The notes: generated by a model not told the origin, from the letters alone. 64,000 nucleotides of DNA from Hyperoodon ampullatus (GCA_949752795.1 OX457075.1:4154001-4218000); one strand, 5' to 3'; shown: positions 22,301 to 34,627, numbered from the stretch's first letter. A program made the numbers and translations.

Positions 22301-22894
22301 TTTAATGCAATATAAGCAGAATGATTAAATTAGAAACAAGCATTCCAAGGATTAAGAAAACAAGTAGATTGAATTGCTCAGAGCTGTCATAAGTAAGGGA
22401 ATAGAACTTAAAACCTAAAAATAATAAATGAAGGACCAGGCTAAATTTGAATTGATAATTTTGTATATTTAATTATATGAAAATATGAACATTACCCTAC
22501 CCACAAGGTTAACTAGAGGTTTAAAGTATGCTAAATTCACCTATATAATACCCCAGAATCTTTGTTATAGAAAAGTCATAAAAAGGCAAGCGTAAGAGTC
22601 AGAGACAGTATGTGCCAGGATTTATTCAATTTATTTTAAGCTAAATTCTTTCTATTTTTAGATTACATACAATATCACAGTTAAATACACAAGGATGAGA
22701 GGTACAATTGAGTAGAATAAATAAGGTGAAGGCAAAAACTTAAGAAGAAAATATGGATAGAAAACATGTTATATGATCAGATTAAACATGGAATCAGCTG
22801 GGCATACTGACCCTTTATTAGGTCCTTGAGGCTACTAGGGATTTATAGATGGTTTCTGTCCCTAAGGTTTACACAGAATTCCCTATTCTTTTTA

Positions 22895-23119
22895 TTTTTA
22901 TTTATTTATTTATTTATTTATTTTTTGCGGTATGTGGGCTTCTCACTGTTGTGGCCTCTCCCATTGCACAGCACAGGCTCCGGACGTGCAGGCTCAGCGG
23001 CCGTGGCTCACGGGCCCAGCCGCTCTGCGGCATGTGGGATCATTCCCAGACCGGGGCACGAACCTGTGTCCCGTGTATTGGCAGGCGGACTCTCAACCAC
23101 TGCACCACCAGGGAAGCCC
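22895..23119 (-). mobile_element. Short CHR-derived SINE, antisense
   Basis: (TTTA)n tail, GCGGTATGTGGGCTTCTCAC, CCACTGCACCACCAGGGAAG. Exact 15-bp TSD TCCCTATTCTTTTTA at 22880-22894 and 23120-23134. Confidence 0.95.
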
Positions 23120-23751
23120 TCCCTATTCTTTTTAAATCACCACTTTCACTCAAACCACAGGCTGCAATTTCAGTAAGTGCTGAACTTCACTATTTTGAGA
23201 TCATTTAAAAACTTTATGATTTCCTCAAATTGTCCAGTGTCTACACAGTCTGCTGCTCTCTAGAAAATACTTCTTGCAAACACACACTTGATTTTTTAGC
23301 TTAATCACTGAAGAAGCTACACACCTACTTCTCATGAAAAATGGGTTTGTTTGTTCTATTAGCAAGATCAGCAGAGCAGCGATGTGCTCTGCACAGGGAC
23401 AGGGGACAAATCTACACCCACTTGGTGTTTGTCACGGTGAGAGAAGGTTGAAGTCAGTGGCTCCAGTAAGTAAGTATCTTTAATTTCACATGTACACTAA
23501 AAAACCAAGTTAGTCAAATTCCACTGAATAAAACATATCCGACTAACATGTATGAAAATTTCAAAAATGCTTAGGGATAAATGGCCAAGCAACCATTAAA
23601 ACTAGCACGTTATTTACAATAAATGTATAATTATAAATCTTATTGATACAAATTCACTTAAAGATTCACATTTGAAAATTTAGAGCAAGTTTATAAGGTT
23701 TGGCGAGGCTTCTTCAATAAAGGTGGCATTTAAATGGAAAAAAATGTGATA

Positions 23752-23861
23752 AGGAATATGAAAAAGAATGCACATATATGTATAACTGAATCACTTTTCT
23801 GTACAGCAGAAATTAACACAACATTTAAAATCAGCTATACTTCAATAAAATAAAATTTTTT
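23752..23861 (+). mobile_element. Very short L1 3' end with TSD
   Basis: 110 bp: AGGAATATGAAAAAGAATGC, TGTACAGCAGAAATTAACAC, TATACTTCAATAAAATAAA. AAAAATGTGATA duplications end at 23751 and 23873. Confidence 0.85.
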
Positions 23862-23899
23862 AAAAATGTGATAGGTATTTTCAATTATCCCTTGAAAAG

Positions 23900-24620
23900 A
23901 TTAGAAAAGTATACTGATTCACTCCACATCAATGATGGAGTGTCTATTTATCCAAATCTTGCTAACTCTAAATACTATCAAAAATTTTAAATTTTGTCAA
24001 TTTGATTATGGATTTCTTGTGTTACAAGTGACATTGACTATCTTTCATTGGTTTATTGGCCATTTGTATTTCATGCTGCCTGGTCAAATCCCTTTCCCAT
24101 AAATAGACATTCTCTTTATTCTTACTGATATATACCTTCCTTGTAAATGAAGACATTAGCCTTTTGACAAATTTTTTCCCAATTTATTTTCTGACACTGC
24201 TTAGTGTGATTTTTTTTTTTTCTTTTTTTGCAGTATGCGGGCCTCTCACTGTTGTGGCCTCTCCCATTGCGGAACACAGGCTCCAGTCACGCAGGCTCAG
24301 CGGCCATGGCTCACGGGCCTAGCCGCTCCGTGGCATGTGGGATCTTCCAGGACCGGGGCACGAACCCTTGTCCCCTGCATTGGCAGGCGGACTCTTAACC
24401 ACTGCGCCACCAGGGAAGCCCCTTAGTGTGATTTTTTAAAAAAACATTTCTCATAGCCAATTTATTGACATTTTGTGGCTTCTAGGCTTTATATTCTGAT
24501 TAGACAAGCCTTCCCTACTACAAGATTACCAATGAACATCACTCAGATGTTCTCTTTATACTTCTGTGGTTTCTTTTTTTAGGTTTAATAGTCTATTTAG
24601 AGTTTCCTTTTGTGTAAAGA
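23900..24620 (-). repeat. Old L1M-like repeat, antisense, split by a SINE
   Basis: TTTCATTGGTTTATTGGCCA, CATTTGTATTTCATGCTGCC, ATGAAGACATTAGCCTTTTG, CCCAATTTATTTTCTGACAC, then after the SINE CTTCTAGGCTTTATATTCTG and CAAGCCTTCCCTACTACAAG. Confidence 0.6.
24216..24421 (-). mobile_element. Short CHR-derived SINE, antisense
   Basis: GCAGTATGCGGGCCTCTCAC to CCACTGCGCCACCAGGGAAG. Exact TSD CTTAGTGTGATTTTTT at 24200-24215 and 24422-24437. Confidence 0.95.
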
Positions 24621-24624
24621 ATGA

Positions 24625-25360
24625 GGTAGGGATTCAGCACTATTTCCCCCCCAAGAGGCTAGTTCCAGATGCTTATTTAAACATCCATCTTATTTCTCAC
24701 TACACTGAAGCTTACCTTTATCAGAAACCTCATCCTCATTTGTTTTGAATCTATTTCTGAGCTCTATTTTGTGTCATTCAGCTCTCTTTTATTCTCCAGG
24801 GGGGAAAAACTATTTTAATGATTGTACTTTATACTGTCTGACTATCTGGAAGATGACACATGATCTCATTTAAACCTCAAAATAACTCAGAGATAAAAAT
24901 GTTTCTCCCATCATGGCTAGTGAGGAAATGGAAAAGAGGAGAGGCAGCTTGCTCTGGGCTGCAGAAAAGTTACTAGGACCCCAGGACCCACCCTAACTTC
25001 TCCATCGCTCTCCGGGGCTTTTTTGAATGCGAGGCCTTCCAGCAGGGCTTAGTAGGTTCTGATATCCTGCTAGGGCTCAGAAGAGTCATTGGCTTTACCC
25101 TGTCACAATCAAAGGTCTTGCAGTTCATCTTAGATAGTCTCAGTTAGTAGAAATATTCCTTGCTCTATGTAACAGATGTTTCCGAAAGGTCATATTAACC
25201 AATTTTTACAAAGTAAATCCTTTTTCAAATGAACCAGAGGGGGGGTCTCTGTTGAAAGAAACTTCAACGATCTAGCACAGCAGAGTCCTCTTGCAACTGT
25301 AAAATTTTCTCCTTCACTGATCTTTTTGTGATTCATATTTGGAGCAGATATTCGGACCTC
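24625..25360. other. Intergenic sequence without recognised features
   Basis: No gene or clear repeat. A possible continuation of the old L1 relic reaches about 24800. Confidence 0.45.
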
Positions 25361-25579
25361 TTTTTTTTTTTCTTTTTTTCTTTTTTTGCGGTATGCGGGC
25401 CTCTCACTGTTGTGGCCTCTCCCGCTGCGGAGCACAGGCTCCAGACACACAGGCTCAACGGCCATGGCTCACGGGCCCAGCCGCTCCGCAACATGTGGGA
25501 TCTTCCCGGACCGGGGCACGAACCCGTGTCCCCTGCATCGGCAGGCGGACTCTCAACCACTGTGCCACCAGGGAAGCCC
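25361..25579 (-). mobile_element. Short CHR-derived SINE, antisense
   Basis: T-rich tail, GCGGTATGCGGGCCTCTCAC, CCGCAACATGTGGGATCTTC, CCACTGTGCCACCAGGGAAG. Imperfect duplication TTCGGACCT / TTGGACCAC. Confidence 0.92.
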
Positions 25580-25589
25580 TTGGACCACT

Positions 25590-26190
25590 TAAAAAGAGGC
25601 ATACCTGCCCTCTTAGAGTCCAGTAGCTTATGGCAAGTGTGCCTGAACCAGAGATATTGGTGAAAGGAGCAATGAGGTTGGACTCCAAGGTAAAGATGAG
25701 TGTTTCCTGGAGAGCACCCTTCTTTGTCCGCATCTGACATTCACTGAACGGTTGCCTGGGAAAATGACCAGCAAGCTAATGATGGTATGGTGTAAGAAAC
25801 CAGTTCATCTTCCTTAGACAGGAAACTTGAAATTGCTTTGTAAGGACAGTCAAAGGGTGGAAAAGCTGTTGAAGAAACTGTTTTCCACTGGTGCTCCTGC
25901 TGAGATGCATGGTTTTCTGCACCAAGATCAAGAAGGTATCTATCTAGATGTTTCCTGATACCACAGAGCTCAGTTTTAGTGAGCATCACCTCATGCCTGA
26001 TCTGTGCTAGGGATTTTATAAATCTCATTGGATCCTTAAATATAAGTTTTATTGTATACACCTTTCCTATCTAAACACCTTTTAAATGGAAAATATATAT
26101 CTCAAGGGGGAAAAAACAGAGCAATACAGAAACGTATAATTCGGAAAGTGGAACTCCCACAAGGCAACTCACAGAGATAAACTCTTCTGC
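25590..26190. other. Intergenic sequence without recognised features
   Basis: A 106-codon minus-strand frame (25741-26061) has no recognisable domain, start context or splice sites that I can defend. I do not call it a gene. Confidence 0.45.
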
Positions 26191-26199
26191 AATTTTTTT

Positions 26200-26490
26200 T
26201 CCACTTAATACTCTGTCTTGAAAATAGATCTGTGTCAGTTCTTATTCTTTTTAACAGCAGCTTCGTATCCCATCGGATGGATGTACCACTTCTTAACTGT
26301 TTTCCCATTGGTGGGTGTTCCACATTTTGGCTATTGTAACAGTGCTGCAATAAACATCCTTGTATGTGTATCTTTGCACACATGTCAAGAATTCCACAGA
26401 AATCCCTAGAAGTGGAACTGAGAATTCAACAGCCATGCACATATAAATATTGTAATAGTCATTGCCAAATGGCTCTGCAGAATGCTTATG
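26200..26490 (-). repeat. Old L1-like fragment, antisense
   Basis: ACAGCAGCTTCGTATCCCAT, ATGTACCACTTCTTAACTG, CACATTTTGGCTATTGTAAC, AGTGCTGCAATAAACATCC and CCCTAGAAGTGGAACTGAG match a diverged antisense L1 ORF2 3' end. Confidence 0.6.
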
Positions 26491-26499
26491 TTTTACAGA

Positions 26500-27235
26500 C
26501 AAACTCCAGATAAGGGCTTGTGTGTCTTGTGAGCTGAGGGCTGCCTTTCCTCTCTGAGCCTGAGGGTCCTAGATTCCCTTGTGATCACAATAAGATGAAA
26601 CTACAGGCTACAAAACACAGGGGCTCCCTCTCCCTTTACTTTGTTGTCACATGCGTGCCCAGTGGTGTCCAGATGAAGCCCTCACTGCGCTCTGCCTGCG
26701 CATGTGATTCTCAAGCAGCCCAAGGTTTCTCCCCCCAGAGCCGGGTGGCTCCCTGGGTGCTGCAACAGATGGCTGGTGACCTGTCGCTGGGCCGTTGTGT
26801 GCACAGTCCGCCTGCGGTACTGAGGGGTTGAAGTGTCCTGACCTGTCCCGTTGCTCTCCTCAGATCAGAAGATGTAGACGCGCGGCTTCATCCAACCGTG
26901 ATGCTCGCCCTGCTTTGGGAGCATTGATGGGAAAGGGAGAGGTATTCCTGACTTGTATAGAAGCATTAAAAGTGTGATTTCTAAACAAAGGGCCTAAAAG
27001 CCCCTTTAGGCCAGGGCTTTCCAGATGTTACCCCTTGTGGCTGATGTGCCGTCTGCCTGGGGAAGAGCACACAGACCTTGGCACAGCTGGCTAAGGCAAA
27101 CCACAGCTTATGTATCCCTCTGACTTCCGTTCAGAGGGAAAGCGCATTTGCAGGAGGTTTACCTGAGGGTTCCCCATATATCTCTGGCCTAGTCAGTGGG
27201 GGAATCAGTATCTGAACCCAGGTCTTACTGATTCA
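26500..27235. other. Intergenic sequence, mostly unrecognised
   Basis: No gene seen. 27185-27235 (GGGGGAATCAGTATCTGAACCC, AGGTCTTACTGATTC) may be an antisense MIR end. Confidence 0.45.
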
Positions 27236-27239
27236 AAAG

Positions 27240-28620
27240 CGTCTCTAGAGAAAGGACAGTCTATTCAACAAATGGTGCAGGGAAAGTTGGATATCCACAT
27301 GCAAAAGAAGGAACTTGGATCCTTACCTTATACCATATACTACAAAAACTAACTAAGAGTGGGCCATATACAGCTCAATAACAAAAGAACAAGTAATCCA
27401 ATTAAAAAATGGGCAAAGGATCTGAATAGACGTTTTTCCAAAGAAGACGTACAAAAGGCCAACAGGTACGTGAAAAGGTGCCCGACATCATTAATCAGCA
27501 GGGAAACGCAAACCAACACCACATGAGATACCACCTCACACCTGTTAGAATGGCTGTCATCAAAAAGACGAGATGACAAATGCTGGCGAGAACGAGGAGA
27601 AAAGGGACCCACCATTGGTGGGGTTGTGAACTGGTACCACCACTATGGAAAAGAGTATGGAGGTGCCTCAAAAAGTTAAAAGTAGGGGCTTCCCAGGTGG
27701 CGCAGTGCTTGGGGGTCCGCCTGCCGATGCGGGGGACACGGGTTCGTGCCCAGGTCTGGGAGGATCCCACATGCCGCGGAGCAGCTGGGCCCGTGAGCCA
27801 TGGCCGCTGAGCCTGCGCGTCCGGAGCCTGTGCTCCGCAACGGGAGAGGCCGCAGAGGTGAGAGGCCCGCGTACCGCAAAAAAAAAAGTTAAAAGTAGAA
27901 CTACCATACGATCCAGCAATCCCACTTCTGGGACTATATCCAAAGGAAATGAAAACACTCTTACGAAGAGATATCTGCACTCCGTTGTTCGTAGCAGCAT
28001 TATCTACAGTAGCCAAGACATGGAGACCACCTAAGTGTGCACTGACAGATAAATGGATACAGAAGGTGTGGTATCTATACACAAGGGAATATTATTCAGC
28101 CATAAAAACAAGGAAATCCTGCCATTTGCAACAACATGGATGGACTTTGACGGCATTATGCTCAGTGAAATAAGTCAGACAATGACAAATACTGTATGAT
28201 CTCATTTATATGTGGAACCTAAAAAAACTACAACAGCAGAAAACCAAACTCACAGAAAAAGAGATCAGATTTGTGGTTACCAGAGGCAGGGGTGGGGGGG
28301 AGGGAAAACTGGATGAAGGGGGTCGAAAGGTACCAAGTTCCAGTTATAAGATAAATAAGTACTGGGGATGTAATGCACACCATGATAAATATAACTAACA
28401 CTGCTGTATGGTATATTTGGAAGCTGTTAAGAGAGTAGATCCTAAGGGGTCTTACCACAAGGAAAATAACATTTTTTCCTTTTTTTTTACTATATACATG
28501 AGATGATGGATATTAATTAAAATTATTGTGGCAATTATTTCCCAAAATATAAAAGTCAAGTCATTATGCTGTATACCTTAAACTTATACAGTGCTGTGTC
28601 AATTAAATCTCAATAAAACT
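27240..28620 (+). repeat. L1 (L1M-like) ORF2 3' part and 3' UTR, split by a SINE
   Basis: ACAAATGGTGCAGGGAAAGT, GGGCAAAGGATCTGAATAGA, CCAAAGAAGACGTACAAAAG, GAGATACCACCTCACACCTG, then after the SINE ATCCAGCAATCCCACTTCTG, TGGTATCTATACACAAGGGA, GGTTACCAGAGGCAGGGGTG and CAATTAAATCTCAATAAAAC. A jump between ACTAACTAAGAGTGGGCC and CAGCTCAATAAC indicates an internal deletion near 27350. Coding is destroyed by stops. Confidence 0.85.
27685..27882 (+). mobile_element. Short CHR-derived SINE, sense
   Basis: GGGCTTCCCAGGTGGCGCAG, B box region GGTTCGTGCCC, GAGCCATGGCCGCTGAGCC and GGCCCGCGTACCGC plus A tail. TSD AAAAAGTTAAAAGTA at 27670-27684 and 27883-27897. It interrupts the L1M. Confidence 0.95.
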
Positions 28621-28639
28621 GGGGGAGAAAAAGATTTTT

Positions 28640-29810
28640 AAAAATGGACTGTAAACCTAAATGTAAGAGCTAAAACTATAAAACTCTTAGAAGAAAACAT
28701 AGAAGAAAAGCTTCACAATACTGGATTTGGATATGACACCAAAACCACAGGCAACAACAACAACAAAAGAGATAAATTTGACATCAAAATTTTAAGGTTC
28801 TGTGCATCAAAAGACATAATCAATAGATTGAAAAGGCAGCTCATTGAATGGAAGAAAATATTTGCAAACCATCTATCTAATCCAGAATATATGGAAAACT
28901 CTTACAACTCAACAACCACAACAAAACCGTATTAAAAAATGGGCAGAGGACTTGAAGAAGTCTGTTGTCTCCAAAAAAAGATATACAAATGGCCTAGAAG
29001 CACATGCAAAGATGCTCAACATCACTAATCATTAGGGAAATTCAAATCAAATCCACAATGAGATATCACCTCACATCCATTAGGATAGTTATCAAAAAAC
29101 AAAAACAGAAAACAGAAAACAACAAGTGTTGGCAAGGATGTAAGAAAATTAGAACATTTGTCCACTGCTGGTGAGAATGTAAAATGATACAGCCACTGTG
29201 GAAAACAGTATGGAGATTCCTCAAAAAAAAAAAAAATAGAACTACCATATGATCCAGCAATCCCACTTCTGGATACAAACCCAAAATAATTGAAAGCAGG
29301 GACTTGAAGAGGTACCATTATTCCCAATAACCAAAAGGTGGAAGCAACCCAAGTGTCCAGTGATGGACAAACAAAATGTGGTCTACACACAATGGAATAT
29401 TATTCATCCTTAAAAGGGTAGGAGATTCTGACATGTGCTATGACATGGATGAACCTTGAAAACATTGCGACAAGTTAAATAAACCAGTCGTAAAAAAAAA
29501 ACAAATAATGTATGATTCCACTTATACGACATGCCTAGAGTAGTGAAACTCATAGAGACAGAAAGTAGAATAGCGGTTACCAGGGGCTGGGGGAGGGAAA
29601 TGGGGAGTTCTTGTTTTATATTGTTAATATTGTTTAATGGGTACAGAGTTTCAGTTTTGCAAGATGACCAAAGTCCTGGAGATGTATGTTGGTGCTGGTT
29701 GTACAACAATGTGCATATACTTGATACCGCTGGACTGTACACTTAAAAATGGTCGAGAAGGTAAATTTTATATTATGTGTACTTTACCGCAATTTAAATT
29801 TGTTTAAGTT
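28640..29810 (+). repeat. Second L1 (L1M-like) ORF2 3' part and 3' UTR
   Basis: Starts again in ORF2 (GACTGTAAACCTAAATGTAAG, AGAAGAAAACATAGAAGAA, GGTTCTGTGCATCAAAAGAC), runs through ATCCAGCAATCCCACTTCTG and GGTTACCAGGGGCTGGGGGA, and ends TTATGTGTACTTTACCGCAA. It lies directly behind the first copy in the same orientation. Confidence 0.85.
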
Positions 29811-29854
29811 CACAATAGTTCTCCTCCAATGTAGGAGGAGAGCAACACTTTGTT

Positions 29855-30013
29855 GCTCAAAAGTGTGCCTGAGAGACCATCAGTTTCTTAAAAGTTCAGA
29901 TTCCTGGGCCTCATGCCCAACCTATGGAATCAGACTCTAGGAAGAGAAGCCCAGGAACCTGTCTTTGGATGAGTTCAGACGGTTCCTAAGCCCACCAGTT
30001 TGCGAACCATTTC
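29855..30013 (+). repeat. MER5-like hAT MITE
   Basis: CTTAAAAGTTCAGATTCCTGGGC, ATGGAATCAGACTCTAGG, CCCAGGAACCTGTCTTTG and the closing GTTTGCGAACCATT follow the MER5A layout, diverged. Confidence 0.55.
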
Positions 30014-30234
30014 CCTACAACCAAGTAGCCAACTGAGGAAACATAGCAACTTTCCAAAGCACCGCTCAGCCCAGGAAAAGCGTTGGCTCGGACTTTGAAA
30101 GCAGAATGACACGCAAAATCACCTTGCTTCTGCCGCAGGGCTGTGGTCTGTGAGCAGCCAGCTCCCCGCCTGCACTGCCTCCCTGGGGGCTCAGGACTCG
30201 GCCTTACAGCCGGGGCCTCGTCCACAGCTGACCT

Positions 30235-30370
30235 GTGTCACGCCTGGTTCTGACGTAACCAGTAAAGTGGGGGATGATCACTGCCTCACCAGGTTGGTGT
30301 GAGGGTGAAATGAGAAATGCCTACAAACTGTGCTTTGAATTAGTATGTAAATATAAATTATTATTATCTT
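30235..30370 (+). repeat. MIR-like fragment
   Basis: AGTAAAGTGGGGGATGATCAC, GTGTGAGGGTGAAATGAGAA and TACAAACTGTGCTTTGAA, then TTATTATTAT: the 3' half of a MIR. Confidence 0.5.
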
Positions 30371-32519
30371 GCAATTCTGAGAATAAACCATTTTGGCAAC
30401 AACACACTCTCAGATCAGCATCTCGAATGCAGCAAAAGACCTTCCTCAGTATGGTGTAGAATAGAGCACAGGGACAGAACTGGTGTGCGGTCCAGCCTGG
30501 TACAATTTGGGAAATAGTTCCCATCATGTTTCCTGCCTTCCAATCCCTGGACCAATCACAAGAGCAGCCTCGTGTCAGTGAATAATCCATTGATAGCTGA
30601 CAACTTAACATATGAAATTAATTATGAATTACTTCTCAAATCATTGCTATACCAACACAGGAGTACGGTAAAGAAGATTAAAAGAAGCAAAAGGAACTTG
30701 GCACACTTAAATCAGGCCTGTTTGCTGCAAACATCACCTGGAGCATTGCGTGCATTAGAGGCACTGCCTGTCCCATCACGTGTCTGGCAGCCACAGCACT
30801 GGGATGGCCAAGGACACAGTCCCCCTTATTTTCTAAACAGGAAAGAGAATGGACTCTGTTTTATTAGCTTCTTCCTTCAATCAGGGATCAGACTAGAAAA
30901 CTGTGAAGGTTTAATTAATCCATTCACATAAAATTACCGCACGGATATGACACACACATCGGCCTGGATTTCCACATTTTGATTGGGAGACCCCAAAACA
31001 TGACAAATGCCCAAATGGCATAATGAATACATTTAAAGAAAAGTGTTCATACATCATCAGTGGAACCAAAACATGATTACTAGAAGTAGTTACCTCCCAA
31101 ATAATAAGAGACCTGTTTTGGAGTTTATATAGACTAGAGGGTGTCCAGCCCTGAAGTCATATCAGTATCCCCCTCATGGAGTCACTGCTACTAAAGCCAG
31201 AAGCCCTCAGTGACCAAAGTCCTGCATCATCGGAGTTCAGCTGAGTTTCTGTCTATAGTCTAATTTTTCAAGTATAAACAAAATTTGAGACAACATACAG
31301 GTCTAAAAGCTCACATATTATGTGTCCAACTATAGATACGCTTAAAATGATTAACCAAACGACCAGGACTGTTGACCCTTATTTTAATGCTCTGAACACC
31401 AGTCCACCACCGAGCTCGCCTGCAGTTACAAACTTGGGGTTCCTGCCAGGACTGTCTGCCTCCCTGAAACTCAGACCTGGTATCTGACTCAGCCTGGAAC
31501 CCTGGGGCCTCGTGCAGGGCTCTGAGCAGTAGCACTAGCAATTTCATCTGAAGTGATGCCGTGAATCATGCTAATTAATAGTGGTTGTTATTATTATTAA
31601 TCCTGACCACATCTCAGGGGGGGTTTTGAGACAGAAAACCCTGGAGATGTGTGGGTTTCGGAGGACACAGAAGCCCCATGCCCACATCCAGAGAGACCTG
31701 CCCACTGGCAGCAAGCCTGGTGCCATAGCAGTCATGTGGAAATGGTGACTGGGCATGTCCAGTCCCCTGTGTCCCACAGCCCTCCTGGACAGCACTAGGA
31801 GTGACTGGGAGAAGGTCCAATGACCAGCAGGAGCCTCTCGGCAGGGATGGGGGGACAGCATTCGCAGATGTGGCACGGGCTTTCTATGCTATGCTAGAGG
31901 CTATGGAAGGATTGTGGGCAGTGACAAATGCTGCAAAGAGTGAGGACAGTGACCAATGACCAGGCAAAATGGGTTGACATCTGTGGAGGGTGGCCAAAAA
32001 CAGCATGGACCAGAGGGCTCCCCTACCTGCTACAGAGCTCAGCCAGAGTTCACTGACCAACCACCAGTATGGAGTTTTCCTTATTATTTATAATAACCTT
32101 TATTATTTCTTACAGGGGTCCTTTACACGTCCCCTCAACAACATCTACCCTAATCTCTCGGATTCTTCTAGTCTTTTCACTGCCCAGTGCTGCTCTAAGA
32201 TGAGGCTTGCTAAAAACAGCATCTAACATCCGCAGTATTGATTCTATTCAAAATCTTGGCTGTTTATCCATGCTAGAAAATTTTCTCCCAACCACAGGGC
32301 TGATGCTCTAAACCATCCCTACTGTAAACGGATGCTCTTTGCTTTGTCATATTAATGCGCCTCTCTAATGCGATGTAAGTACATCAGGGATCTGATCTGA
32401 GCTCACATCCCACACTCACCACTGCCACCCGTGCTCTCTCTCTTCTCCCCTACTGTTAGCAGCAGGGCTTTGACCACTATCGCTTATAAGCATGCGAGCT
32501 TAGATTTCCATATTAACTT
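30371..32519. other. Intergenic sequence without recognised features
   Basis: About 2.1 kb with no repeat or gene I can identify. The reading frames are about 100-120 codons at most, on both strands, without domains. Confidence 0.45.
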
Positions 32520-32530
32520 TCTATTTCTTT

Positions 32531-32739
32531 CTTTTTTTTTTTTTTTTGCATTACGCGGGCCTCTCACTGCTGTGGCCTCTCCCGTTGCGGAGCACAGGCT
32601 CCGGACGCGCAGGCTCAGCGGCCATGGCTCACGGGCCCAGCCGCTCCGCGGCATGTGGGATCCTCCCGGACCGGGGCATGAACCCGTGTCCCCTGCATCG
32701 TCAGGCGGACTCTCAACCGCTGCGCCACCAGGGAAGCCC
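32531..32739 (-). mobile_element. Short CHR-derived SINE, antisense
   Basis: T tail, GCATTACGCGGGCCTCTCAC, GGCTCAGCGGCCATGGCTCA, CCGCTGCGCCACCAGGGAAG. TSD TCTATTTCTTT at 32520-32530 and 32740-32750. Confidence 0.95.
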
Positions 32740-32759
32740 TCTATTTCTTTTTTCATTTG

Positions 32760-33740
32760 TTTTGAGTGTGTTTGTGATCACTCACTGAAGCATTTTTATG
32801 ACAGCACTCTCAAGTCTTCATCAGATAATTCTGACACCTCTGTCAACTCCGTCTTGGCATCTATGGATGGTCTTTTTTCACTCAATCTACTGATTGTTTG
32901 AGATCTTCCTGGTTCTTGGCATGATGAGTGATTTTTGGTTGAACCCTGGACATTTGGGGTATTATGTTATTAGGCTCTGGATCTTTTTCAAACCTTGTGT
33001 TTTAGCATGCTGCCTCTGACACGACACTGGCAGGGCAGTTGGCTGGCGATGCGGGGAGATGCCACCTCATTACAGCCAGGAGGGGTAGGAGTCCAGGTTC
33101 CCCCACAGCCAGAGATGATCCCTGAGGGGGGCGTCATTACTGCTGTCGGCGGGGGCAGTTCCTGCTCCCCACGTGCTTTCCATGACACCCAGTGTGGGGT
33201 GACCTTGTTACCACTGGGCGGTGGAGAAAGTTCTGGCTCTTCCCTCTGCTCCTCTGACAGCCCCCAGGAGGGAGACAGGGCCACGTGGTTCCAGCCAGGG
33301 GAGGGTGGAGGCCCAGGACCCGCCTCAGCCTTGGCTGGTGTGGGCGGCTTGTAGGTCCAGGGCTTTCCTTCGATGTTTGGCTAGGGTAGAGGTATTGTCT
33401 ACAGGCTTCCTCTCTTGCTAGGCTGACGCTTCCCTGCTCCTTTGGTAGAGGGAGCAGCCTTTTCTCGAGGGTTTTGTTTTGCTTGTTTTTTGCACCTATT
33501 GGCGTTTCCAGGGGGCTCACTTCTCCACCCCCAAGTCTGGGAAATAGACGAGGCAAAAAGAAAACCCAGAGAACTCACCCCCCTTCACCACCTGGGACTT
33601 GTGACCCCTAGCCAGTCTGCCTTCTCTCCACCTTCCAGGCTCTTCTTAAGTTTGTTTTATGTGTAATGTCCAGGTTTTCCAGTGGTATTTAGCAGGAAGA
33701 CTACAGAAAATCTGTTTATTCCTTCATCCCAGAGCAGAAG
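32760..33740 (-). repeat. Old L1 5' region (5' UTR side), antisense
   Basis: AGTCTTCATCAGATAATTCTG, TTCTTGGCATGATGAGTGAT, CCCTGGACATTTGGGGTATT, then repeated GC-rich modules of about 60-70 bp (CATTACTGCTGTCGGCGGGG; GTTACCACTGGGCGGTGGAG; CAGCCCCCAGGAGGG) that I associate with ancient L1 5' UTRs. ORF content is destroyed. The assignment rests on pattern memory. Confidence 0.5.
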
Positions 33741-33780
33741 AACCTACCCGTTAAAAATTAAAATACTGCCTTTTGGGGAC

Positions 33781-33822
33781 ACACACACACACACACGTGT
33801 GTGTGTATATATATATATATAT
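33781..33822 (+). repeat. (AC)n(GT)n(AT)n compound microsatellite with palindrome
   Basis: Eight AC units switch directly to GTGTGTGTGT and then to AT repeats. The AC/GT junction is a perfect 20-bp self-complementary sequence (33787-33806). Confidence 0.95.
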
Positions 33823-33825
33823 TTT

Positions 33826-34078
33826 TTAAATTTTTTATTTGGCTGCACTGGGTCTTAGTTGCGGCATGCAGGATCTTTTGTTGTGGTGCACAGGCTCTTC
33901 ATTGCGGCACTCGGGCTTCTCTCTACTTGTGGCAAGCAGGTTTTCTCTCTCTAGTTGTGGTGCACAGGCTTAGTTGCCCCACAGCATGTGGGATCCTAAT
34001 TCCCCGACCAAGGATCGAACCTGCGTCCCCTGCACTGGAAGGCAGGTTCTTTACCACTGGACCACAAGGGAAGTCCCG
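33826..34078 (-). mobile_element. CHR-type SINE variant with GGACCACAAGGGAAGTCCC head, antisense
   Basis: GGCTGCACTGGGTCTTAGTTG, CAGCATGTGGGATCCTAATT, CCCCGACCAAGGATCGAAC, CTGGACCACAAGGGAAGTC. The TA-rich microsatellite sits at its tail side, as is common. Confidence 0.85.
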
Positions 34079-34384
34079 GGGGTATATTTTTTTAAAGATT
34101 TTTAAAAATCACAAATGGCTTCTGCATCAGCAACAGCAATGGTAGCACTAATTCAAGCATATGAATGTTTATAGGGGCAAAACCTCTTATGATCGCTCAC
34201 GATTTAACATCTATATTACTTAACTGGTAATTCAAATTATTAGGAGATTTATAGTAGTGCTATAGTAGTGCTATTTATTTGTGTGAGGATTATAAACATT
34301 ATTGTCAGCCGACTTAACAAGCCTAGCTTTCCCCCTGCCTATTAATCTAATTGGGACAAACTTGTAACTAATGATTCTTTCTTT

Positions 34385-34386
<2 letters not shown>

Positions 34387-34422
<36 letters not shown>

Positions 34423-34612
34423 AGTACGCGGGCCTCTCACTGTTGTGGCCACTCCCGCTGCAGAGCACAGGCTCCGGACGCGCAGGCCCAGCGGCCATGG
34501 CTCACGGGCCCAGCTGCTCCGCGGCATGTGGGATCTTCCCAGACCGGGGCACGAACCCGTATCCCCTGCATCGGCAGGCGGACTCTCAACCACTGCGCCA
34601 CCAGGGAAGCCC
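34387..34612 (-). mobile_element. Short CHR-derived SINE, antisense, with ~35-base T tract
   Basis: Very long T run, then GCAGTACGCGGGCCTCTCAC and CCACTGCGCCACCAGGGAAG. Exact TSD TGATTCTTTCTTTTA at 34372-34386 and 34613-34627. The long pure tail implies a young copy. Confidence 0.96.
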
Positions 34613-34627
34613 TGATTCTTTCTTTTA

